The notes under the pieces: generated by a model
What the model was told of the DNA's origin: nothing
Seen by the model: only the letters and a program-made list of their open reading frames with translations
Database searches by the model: none
Shown: positions 9,263-17,621 of the stretch, piece by piece
Layout: the number at the start of each line of letters is the position of its first letter
How positions within the stretch are numbered: position 1 is the stretch's first letter
Assembly (NCBI RefSeq): GCF_023856365.1
Contig: NC_064536.1
Location: 38,928,776-38,992,775, forward strand
Direction of reading: 5' to 3'
Length of the DNA: 64,000 nt
Origin: Brienomyrus brachyistius
Lineage: Eukaryota > Chordata > Actinopteri > Osteoglossiformes > Mormyridae
Position numbers and translations under genes: made by a program

Positions 9263-9384
9263 TATGCTTTTAGCTGTGCTTCCACAGGTTTAATCTGACT
9301 TAGTGAACAACTAAATTTGTCTCATTCACTTGTGTTTTTGATTGTGTGTATATATGTAATTCTAAAAGTATACCCATACATTGT

Positions 9385-9965
9385 TGAAGAGGAAATACAG
9401 ACTCATCCATACGACTGCCAGACAGAGATGCATGATTCGTCACTCCACATAACACGTTTCCACTGCTCCACAGTCCAGTGGTGGTGTGCTTTACACCACT
9501 CCGTCCGACTCTTGGCATTGCGTTTGATGATGTGAGGCTTGCTTGAAGCTGCTAAGCCATAGAAGCCCATTCTCTGAATCTCCCAGTGCACAGTATTTGT
9601 GCAGGAGTTAATGCCAGATAAAGTTTGGAACTATAAAGTTTCGAGTCGACAAAGCATTCGCAATTTTTACACAATATGCACCTTAGCACTTCACACTTAG
9701 TTACTTGACATGGCCTGCCACTTTCTGGCTGGGTTTCTGTTCCTAAACACTTTAACTTTGCAATAAAACCACTTACAAGTGACTGTGAAATATATAGTAG
9801 GAAAAGAATTTCACAAACTGACTTGTTGCAAAGGTGGTATCCTGTGACAATAGCAGGCTAGAATTCACTGAGCACTTCAGAACGACACATTATTTCACAA
9901 ATGATTGTAAACCAAACTGCATGACTGGGATTTTACACACTTTTGACAATGGGTCTGAACATTGC
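9385..9965 (-). pseudogene. Tc1/mariner transposase relic, copy 2
   Basis: The minus strand carries the same Tc1-like family as 4583-5344, in opposite orientation. The clearest part is 9403-9591, reading MGFYGLAASSKPHIIKRNAK, then EWCKAHHHWTVEQWKRVMWS followed by DESCISVWQS. WSDES holds the first catalytic aspartate of the DDE triad. Upstream, the DNA-binding half survives as decayed nucleotide similarity to about 9965 (TTGTCAAAAGTGTGTAAAAT near the 5' side). The catalytic half after WQSYG is lost near 9385. Frame breaks are numerous and it is not functional. Confidence 0.85.
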
Positions 9966-10037
9966 ACGGTGATGATGAAAGCATGCTCAGGCCTGGAACG
10001 TTTAGCGCAATGTGTCCGCAGACAAGTGGGGCAGTGA

Positions 10038-10056
10038 GGGGGGGGGGGGGGGGGGG
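10038..10056 (+). repeat. Uninterrupted 19-base G run
   Basis: Nineteen consecutive G residues. Such a run can form G-quadruplex structures and is a frequent site of length polymorphism and of sequencing error. Confidence 0.95.
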
Positions 10057-11287
10057 ACAATCATGCTCAGACATGGTACAAGGCTAATTGTGAGTACATC
10101 CTAACACTGACCATTTGCCAGGCTGAGCCCTACCTGGGAGGGTCCTAGAGCAACTACTGAAAGATGTGGTGCAACTCTACTCACCTCAGCCACCTGACAG
10201 ACAACCTCAGTGCCTCCAAACCTACAATGAAAGAGCAGCCTGCAAGGGAAGAGCAGGCCATGAAATACAGACACCATCACGAAGGGCTACGGAGCCAGAC
10301 TCCACTCACTCACAGAGATGGAACTCAGGGGTTCATGACGAACCATTTGCATTATTTGTGATTATAGCATTATTAAGTGGTTCCTCTGTTTATGTTAAAG
10401 TTCAGTGGTCAGTTTAACAGATAAACCACACACAGTTCCTCAATCCGGTCAGATCCCACACAATTTATTTGACTTGAATATACCTGCACTTACGCAGGTT
10501 ATAGGAAATTATAATCATTCTGAAACAGAATATCAAAAAGATCTGAAATATTTACAATGAATATGAGTCTAAACAATGTTTGTAAAGCACAAAAATGCCC
10601 AGTTATGTTAATTATCTGTTTTATTTCAATGGATTAAAAATAACAAATAATAACAAAATAACAAAAAAAAAATTTAAGTGCATATTTTATTTGTACCATT
10701 TGTTTCTGTCAGCGCTACTAATGACTACAGCCTAGAAAAATTCTGTGTTTCTAGGACATTATTCTGTATTTTTGTGACTGGGGACCTGTAGTCTATTCTC
10801 CAGCTGGGGTCATCAATTGTAATGGAATAACTATATTTTATTTTTCAAAACAAATATAAAAATAATTATGCAATAAAAATGATTGTGTGAGCTTGCTGGA
10901 AAACAGCTTGGCTACACATTAACTCACATCAAAGTATATGATGCTTCTGTGATCAGTTATGGCCAACAAGCAACATCTTATGCATGATTTAAAGTGCTCA
11001 AAACAGCAAACTGGGATGTCTTGGTGCTGGGTGATACTGGTAATTTAATCAGTCTCAGTTAGCCTCATATCACACCAAATCCCATCAGTCTAAGTGAAGT
11101 AGTTCAACAACGAACATAAATCTACCTGATGGCTGTGGGGCTTCTTTGGATAGTATGCTGCCTTCTGTCTTTTCTGAATGAACACAAAACAGTGTTTGGT
11201 TTAAGAAAAAGGCATTTATTTGCTTAACACAAACTCCAACAAATGCATGTAAGGTGCAGAGTGCTGCAAGCTGGGTGATCATTGCCA
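10057..11287. other. No recognised gene; one weak coding-like patch
   Basis: At 10160-10360 the + strand is less AT-rich and two overlapping frames are open, for example reading SHLTDNLSASKPTMKEQPAR. The overlap of open frames makes either one doubtful. From about 10430 to 11080 the sequence is AT-rich with A runs. At 11085-11288 a minus-strand ORF of 69 codons has no recognisable content. Confidence 0.45.
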
Positions 11288-11387
11288 TAGTGCCTGGGGT
11301 GGGGGCACAGCTGGCAGAGGGTGGCAGTTGTCGATCTTTCTGTTGGCCTGGGGGTACAGACTGTTCTGGAGTCTGGGTGTTGTGGTA
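11288..11387 (-). mobile_element. Probable 3' flank of the LINE relic
   Basis: The sequence just beyond the RT frame on the minus strand (on the + strand, GGGTACAGACTGTTCTGGAG near 11351) resembles wording I associate with fish LINE copies, and it directly continues the coding relic. The exact end is not visible. Confidence 0.4.
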
Positions 11388-11750
11388 TTAACACTCCTGT
11401 ACAGGTTTCATGAGAGTGACGATTTGTTGGGTGAGGTGGGTGAGACTGCTGTCAATGCTGCTGGCCCATCTGCAGATTCTCCTGTCACAGATGTCCTGCA
11501 GTGAAGGGAGACCTAACCCTGTGATTTTCTGGGCTAACATGATCACCCACTGCAGTGCCTGTCTGTCCTGTCCAGCGCAGCTGCCAAAGCACGCAGCTAT
11601 GCAGCAGATTAATATGCTCTCCACAGTGCACCTGTAGAAGCTGCCTAGGACTGTCAGCAACATGCCAAATTTCTTCAGCCTCCACATAAAGAGTAGGCTT
11701 TGGTGAGCTTTCTTAAGCAGCCATACCATGGTCTTTGACCAGTTTAGATC
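11388..11750 (-). pseudogene. LINE reverse transcriptase C-terminal relic
   Basis: The minus strand reads DLNWSKTMVWLLKKAHQSLL, then FMWRLKKFGMLLTVLGSFYR, CTVESILICCIAACFGSCAG, QDRQALQWVIMLAQKITG and LPSLQDICDRRICRWAS. The order (DLxWS, KKAxQxLxFxxxLKKFG, FYRxxIES, GxCxxxDRxALQ, AQxITGxxLPSLQDI) is that of the C-terminal end of reverse transcriptases of fish LINEs, which copy their RNA into chromosomal DNA. The frame is open for 121 codons, so decay is modest here, but the catalytic RT core upstream is absent: a 5'-truncated insertion. Confidence 0.8.
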
Positions 11751-12181
11751 CTAAAACCAGCTGAAAGAAGCAAAACACACACCCACAGAAACACAAAGTA
11801 AATGGCTGAACAAAGCCAAGGGGGAGAGGGAGGGAGCACGCAAGCTGCATAGGAAGCCTCACACTGCATTGCTTGATATGATGAGGGGCAGTCCTGCCCC
11901 CTGCTGGTGGGATGGCAACAGCTGTTCAGTGAACATCTGCTTTAATTAAGTTTTGCATCATTTTCATTCCAGTGCTGGAAAAGCTAGGAAGCATGAATGG
12001 GTGATATGTAGCTTAATTAATTAATGTAAGTTAATTCATGTCAAAAGTAAGAAAGCTGAATTTTACACCACTGCATACAGTTAAGAAGTTTAGCCTTTTG
12101 CATGGCTGGATAGGCCAGCTTTACAAATACCAAATTGAAATTCACTCAGATGATTTGGGTCCAACTTGCAATATGCAAGGC
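11751..12181. other. Unassigned, mixed composition
   Basis: A purine-rich patch near 11820-11840, an unassigned patch near 11890-11910 and AT-rich sequence with TTAATTAATTAA near 12015. No element or gene can be delimited. Confidence 0.45.
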
Positions 12182-12343
12182 TCATTTCAGCGGCATGGAC
12201 ATATACATTTTTAAAAGATTTACATCCATTGCCTTGCTGGAGTCGACAGTCAGATTAAACTCCTCCCCAAGGACCACGTTGAAAAGGTCTGAATTCACTC
12301 CTTTACTGATACCAGTTGAAGGGTAAGACGGAGAAATAAGCAT
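12182..12343 (-). CDS. Candidate small ORF or terminal exon, unknown
   Basis: The minus strand has a 53-codon frame from ATG at 12343-12341 to TGA at 12184-12182. The peptide ends VNSDLFNVVLGEEFNLTVDS, then SKAMDVNLLKMYMSMPLK. Codon choice and residue mix look coding. Within it CTGGTATCAG at about 12315-12306 could serve as a splice acceptor, in which case 12305-12182 would be a terminal exon and the ATG irrelevant. No family is recognised and no upstream exon was found. It could be a retroelement fragment. Confidence 0.3.
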   Translation of the reverse strand: MLISPSYPSTGISKGVNSDLFNVVLGEEFNLTVDSSKAMDVNLLKMYMSMPLK

Positions 12344-12479
12344 ACAATGTCTATTAAATGATAGGCAGCAACAATCAAGGCACCATTGGTGTAGAAATTA
12401 AGCTTGCTAATCACGATGCTATTTGGTATCTTTACAAAAATAGCATTCGTACTAAATAAACAATATTGCGGAAACTCAG

Positions 12480-13629
12480 AAGGCGCTTATTAATAAAAAT
12501 ATAAAGTGCAGTTCAAATTACATAATGCAGCGTCTGGCGTACCGATGCAACGTAGAAGCAGAAAAAAACAAGGAGACCCGCTGGGCGGAGAGCAGCACGC
12601 TCTATATTAGCCGCCCTGAAAAGAATTACATCAGACATGCAAAGCGCATCCAACCAATTACATACAGGAAACACAAGGTTGTCAGACGCCGAACTGTAAG
12701 ACGCGTACATGATGGGAGATTTACGTAAGATAATTACACAGGAGGATCGGACAGGGTACACACAAGACACGGGTAAACACACGCGCAACAATAAGGAAAT
12801 GTAACCAGTAACATTAACAATTACGACACAACAAAGGCTAATCCCTTCAAAGACTAACAAGCTGTAAAAGACGGACAACTCGAGTCCCTACCTCGTGACT
12901 ACAACAATTTGGGCTCCATGACATCATTAAACAAGGACCGATTCGCAGACGCGGTTTTGAATTAGGCGTCAAACGAGCAAAGGAATAAACTTTCACAGCT
13001 AACACATTGAATTAATTAGAATATAATACACTGATAACAGAACAATTACTATTAATAGGAGTAGGGATGCTGCTGTCAATCTAAAGAAATACGGGACTTG
13101 GGAAATACGGGACACCGGAAAACAGAGTGGGACTGGGGGATTCTGATTGGATGCTTAGTTTCAAATGATATCGATCTGTCTTTTTATGCAAAATAGTAAA
13201 TAGATGAAAATAAGTGGGAGGAAACGATTAATAAGGCGACTAGCTGCTGCTACTAAAATTACTTTTACCGGTTAGTACAGTTTTTTTTTTTGTGAATTTC
13301 TAAGCGACCCATGTTTATATTCAGTTAATAATTGCATGGTCAAAGCAGTGGTAAAATAAACTTACATATGGACTGCATTTCTGTTTTTATTTAAAAGGGC
13401 GGTGAAACGTGTATATTTTGCAAGTTTACCCTGTACTTACGTAATCCCGTTTCTCATTGGCTATCGGGTTTAATCGCGATATGAAGGGCAGCTGTGTTGA
13501 CGCAGTTCTAGAACTTCTACGTCACGCGGTCCTCTGGCCACAGAGGGACAGGACGTACAGTAGGTGGGTGGAAGTACTTATAGTTAGGTGCCATTCCATT
13601 ACTCTGAACTTGGTGCCAGCATCTACAGA
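12480..13629. other. CpG-containing region without a recognised gene
   Basis: 12520-12800 and 13400-13560 hold many more CpGs than their surroundings, plus CCAAT-like words (CTGATTGGATGC near 13144, CTCATTGGCTATC near 13453) and a TATATTAG near 12603. This could be promoter-like DNA or repeats still rich in CpG. Both strands carry short ORFs without recognisable content (for example a 121-codon minus ORF at 12513-12878). Confidence 0.35.
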
Positions 13630-13984
13630 GAGCCAGTGAAGAGAGACAAGGTACGGTGTATCATTGGAGCGTTTGGGCTGACTGAATACCAGACTTCTTA
13701 GTTTTGAACGGATCGGATGAAGATGGAAAAAGTATGTGAGCTGTGCTGTGGGCTATATCCATGACTGGATCGGGACATTGGACTCAAACAGAAGACATTA
13801 GGATCAGCGGGTGAGGTTGGCATGCTGACCATCGAGGGATCGAATGCCGGTAGGTGCTGTTTCATTAAACTAATCATGTTGCAAGCGCCTATATATATGG
13901 AGCCAATGAAGACAGACGAAGTTGTATCTTTGGCGTATTTCGTCTGATTGAGTACCAAATGTTCTGCTTAGTCTTAGAAAAGTT
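13630..13984 (+). repeat. Pair of ~82-base direct repeats 271 bases apart
   Basis: 13630-13711 and 13901-13984 share GAGCCARTGAAGA, AGACRARGT, GTATC, TTGG, GATTGAGTACCA/GACTGAATACCA and TTCT...TTAGT in the same order. The intervening DNA carries several CpGs. The pair looks like a remnant of a two-unit tandem duplication. Confidence 0.6.
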
Positions 13985-14280
13985 CAGTTGGACATGGTGA
14001 ATGTCTGGGGCTCCGCTGCCGCGTTTTAGTATCTAGTGATTTTACTTTGCAGCTGCAATATCACGGGATCCTTACCGACCCCAACATTGTGTGCATGGAC
14101 TTGCTGTCCCTATATTTCAATGGATTCCTCCCATATTTTTATTAATCAAAAAGGAAAGACCTGATAAGAAGAATGATAATATGAAATAAATTAAAATAAT
14201 TCAAATAAGCTAAGAGAAAAAAATGATAAAAAATATAAAGATAAAAAATAAGATGATAAAAAATAAAATCACTAATATAT

Positions 14281-14795
14281 TTGTTGTTGCTGCTGATGTT
14301 CTTGCTGCTGCGGATGTTCTTGTTTCTGCGGATGTTCTTGCTGCTGCTGATGTTCTTTGCTGATGTTATTTGCTGCTGATGATGTTCTTTGCTGCTGCGG
14401 ATGTTCTTTGCTGCTGCGGATGTTCTTGCTGCTGCAGATGTTCTTGCTGATGTTCTTTGCTGCTGCTCATGTTCTGTGCTGATGTTCTTTGCTGCTGATG
14501 ATGTTCTTGCTGCTGCTGATGTTCTTTGCTGCTGCGGATGTTCTTGCTGCTGCAGATGTTCTTGCTGATGTTCTTTGTTGCTGCTGATGTTCTGTGCTGA
14601 TGTTCTTTGCTGCTGCTGATGTTCTTGGTGCTGCTGATGTTCTTGATGATGTTCTTGGTGCTGCTGATGTTCTTGTTGCTGCTGATGTTCATCCGCTACT
14701 GCTGCTTTTCTTGCTGATGTTCTTTGCTGCTGATGATGTTCTTACTGATGTTCTTGCTGTTGCTATTGTTCTTGGTGCTGCTGATGTTCTTTCTG
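14281..14795 (+). repeat. CTG/GATGTTC minisatellite
   Basis: About 500 bases of variants of a unit like GATGTTCTTGCTGCTGCT, with the CTG count varying from one to three or more. Within it a longer block starting at 14411 repeats at 14529 (118-base period), so a second level of duplication exists. Both strands have long open frames: Gln/His/Ser/Lys/Asn-rich on the minus strand (14366-14692) and Leu/Ala/Asp/Val-rich on the plus strand. These follow from the repeat and are not gene calls. Confidence 0.9.
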
Positions 14796-14799
14796 CCAG

Positions 14800-14990
14800 T
14801 GGTTTCTGATGTTTTTAATCCCTGCCTGTTCCTGTGCAGCTAGTTTCACTTTGTAGATCATTTTGTTCTCTTAGTTACTTTAGTGGTCCTTTTTGTTTTG
14901 TAGTGTTCTCCGTGTTTTTGGTTTTTGTTAATAAATCCCTCGCCCCCATGCCAGAACCTCTCGGTCATGACAACAATGCATATCTTAACC
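14800..14990 (+). other. Retroelement- or UTR-like 3' end with AATAAA
   Basis: A T-rich + strand tract (TTTTGTTTTGTAGTGTTCTC, CGTGTTTTTGGTTTTTG) leads to AATAAA at 14930-14935 and then CCCTCGCCCC and CGGTCATGACA. This resembles the polyadenylation end of a gene or of a retroelement. No matching coding part lies upstream, only the minisatellite. Confidence 0.25.
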
Positions 14991-15539
14991 TACTGATTAT
15001 CAAGACCTAATATGAAGAATGATAGTAAAAACACAAATCAAAATACAACTGCAGGCAGTAAGGAACGGGTCCAAAGCGTAAGATGGTCGTCTTGGTAGGA
15101 CAAACAGTAGAGGAGCGTACTAGAAAGTCAAACAGAACTATAGGTCAGCAGATGTCCGACAGAACAGGACTTGTTTGGGTCAGATAGTCTGAATAGTAGG
15201 TAGAAATGAGGATGGAGATTGTTGAGTGTTGGTCTAAAAGGTCAGCAAATGTAGGACAGAATGTAGAACCCAGTGGTGGAGTGCCTGAGCTTGACTGAAT
15301 GCATGGTTAGGCGTCTGATGGTCTGACTAGTTGGTAGATTTAGGCACCTTCATACCTGGTCTGATAAGTCTAGATCTTACAGGGTTGCTTTGTTTATACT
15401 GCTTGTGTAAACATAGGCTGTGTTGTATATTATTAACAAAGTGCTGAGTTGCGGGACTGCTGCATGTAACAGCAGTAATATCATGCTGTATCCTGTTCTA
15501 GGCTGTTCATTTAGACAAGAGGACAGCTGATAGTATTGA
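14991..15539. other. Unassigned; one segment recurs near 17270
   Basis: GGGTCAGATAGTCTGAATAG near 15177 corresponds to GGGTCAAACAGTCTGAATAG near 17270, with similar sequence on both sides. This suggests it belongs to the same dispersed-repeat complex as 15540-17345. Confidence 0.45.
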
Positions 15540-17345
15540 ATTGAATTTTATAAATGGTGCACTGACTCCACCTGCTGGCCAATTTACTTAAAAATTCCAA
15601 TTGCTGCAGTGTACACAGCCTGAAGTATCATTGAAGGTTCTATGAGAAATAAAGACATTTCAGCTGAATTTGCTATGGTGGGTGTTAGACATTTATAGAC
15701 AGTGGCCTTAGCGCCTCTGTTTGACCGATTGGCACCAAACATGTGGTCTCGTGCTACATTAGTCGGTCAAATTTGGTGAGGATTGGTTGAAGCATGCCTG
15801 AGATAAAGACACCTGATTGAAATGAGTATGGAAATGGTGCAGGGTTGGTTGTGGCTGGTGGCCATACTGTACAGGCAGGTCAAGTTATTTTATGAATCAT
15901 CCATAAGGGCAGTGTCATAATTGACCTGAGACCAGAATGACCTAGGTGGGGTGTACATTGTAGGAATTGTAGGAATATGGCATTTATTGAGTTTTTAAAC
16001 ATCATGAGGGAAAGCAAATCACTGTCATTGGACAGTACATATATCTTGATTTGGCAGGACTCACAGAACTTGCAGTACAAAGGATTTTGACTATTAATAT
16101 GTCAGTAGAACAGAATGAGGAAAATGTCAGTTTCACTGATTTTGCAGGTTTAGAGACACATGTTAAATTGCTGTGCCACCCCCGTTTGACCGTTTGGCAC
16201 CAGATTTGGAGGGCCTACCCCCACTACTGTCCTAACAGGATTTATTCAAGTTTGGTAGTGATTGGCTGAGACAGGCCTGAGATACAGCTGTCTGATTGAA
16301 ATGGGCGTGCCACCTGTATGGTGTGAGTGTGGCTGGTTGCCATACTTTACAGAAACTTTAGGATTTTTTGAGTAATTATTTATGAGGACTGTCTCCTGAT
16401 TTGAATGATACCAGATTTATGTAGGTTGGATGAAAATTCTAGGAGGTTAACGAAAAGTCCTGTTATCAGACCTACCTGAATCATGCAAAAGTGCAAATAT
16501 GGAGAACTAAGTTCTACATATTGTTTGATTTGGCTTGACATACTGAATTGGCTTGGCAATAAATGTCAACTGTATGCTTGACAGTTCTGGAGAAATAGGC
16601 AGAAACGGCAAAAGTTGTTGCTGTAGCGCTCTCATCTGGCAGACAAGGGTGCTCTTACCAGGGTGAGGTCAGGGTCTGTAGTCACATGGATCATCCAGAT
16701 TTAGTTGAGATTGGTGATTGCTAGGCCTGTGAAATGCATGCTTGATTTTCATTGGCTAATTATGGCCACCATTGTATGACTTATGACTGTCATATTACGG
16801 GTCTGACCTCAGGTTTGGCCATAGTACACATGTGCCAAATTTCCTTTGGATAGGCAAAGCAGTTCAGGAGATATTGGAAGTAGGCATTTGTAGCGCCCCC
16901 TATTGACTAAATGCAGCCCGCTTTGTTTGGTGTCCCCAGAATGGAACATGGGGTTAGCATTTCAAATTTGGTCATGGCTAATGGCCGTATCATACAGAAA
17001 TATCATGCTTTTTTATATATGTTCATCAGCTCAGAGGACTGATCAGTTTGACACCTCATTTGTCTGATTTGGTCAGACTTTAAGGCAGAAGTAGGATTTC
17101 CAAATTATGCAAATTAGCAAAAAATCTAAGTAGGTGGAGCTTCATAGTCCAAATGGCAAGTTGGTAGGGCAAGGCTGTCTGTATCGGAATTTCGATTGTA
17201 GGACTAACAGGACAGGAGATATCAACCAAAACGTGTTGGGCTCATCTGGCTGACAGACTTGGGTCAAACAGTCTGAATAGTGGGTAGGAATTGACATCTT
17301 CCTGCCGAATTTGGTCGGCCGAGGTCTTACAGTTTAGGCTGCCCA
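15540..17345. repeat. Degenerate dispersed repeat with ~465-base internal period
   Basis: The phrase GCGCC-TCTGTTTGACCGATTGGCACCAAA at 15711 recurs at 16174 as CCCCCGTTTGACCGTTTGGC. The phrase GATTGGTTGAAGCATGCCTG followed by AGATAAAG near 15783 recurs near 16259. Further degenerate starts are at about 16624 (TGTAGCGCTC) and 16890 (TGTAGCGCCC). This wording is that of a common fish dispersed repeat made of several related units. No coding frame was recognised. Confidence 0.65.
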
Positions 17346-17567
17346 TTCAGATTTAGGGAAGAAAAATAAAAACAAATCCTACGAAAAACAATAAGGTTCC
17401 ATAGCACTACGAGCTTTGGATTCTTAATTAAAAGAATAAAAAAACTATGATAAAACAACAAAATGAAATTTATTTCTCACATAGAAAATATCTAATACAA
17501 AGAACATCCATTTAATGAAATTAAAATGCCAAATATGATTAAATAATAAATATAGCTTTAATATAAC
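17346..17567. other. AT-rich sequence at the array's left flank
   Basis: AT-rich DNA with A runs. It separates the dispersed repeat from the satellite and shows no similarity to the satellite until about 17568. Confidence 0.6.
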
Positions 17568-17621
17568 CAACAATTTGTCATCCTCTCCTGCCTTCTGGAG
17601 TGAGACCAAGTCAGACTCAGA
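17568..17621. repeat. Diverged partial satellite monomer at the array edge
   Basis: CCAACAATTTGTCATCCTCT followed by CCTGCC matches the AT-rich part of the monomer, and the next ~25 bases match loosely. The sequence then jumps into the first complete monomer at 17622. On the minus strand the shared peptide is KAGEDDKLL in place of QMAGEDDKLL. This is either a decayed terminal unit or the seed unit from which the array grew. Confidence 0.75.

Noticed and set aside
3088..9965. One large palindromic segmental duplication covering both the inverted repeat pair and both Tc1 relics
   Set aside because: The order of elements (A, Tc1, A', Tc1') is not mirror-image, so independent insertions fit better.
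14366..14809. Gln/Ser/Lys-rich and Leu/Ala-rich ORFs in the minisatellite as proteins
   Set aside because: Both strands are open because of the triplet-rich repeat. There is no start context or flanking coding sequence.
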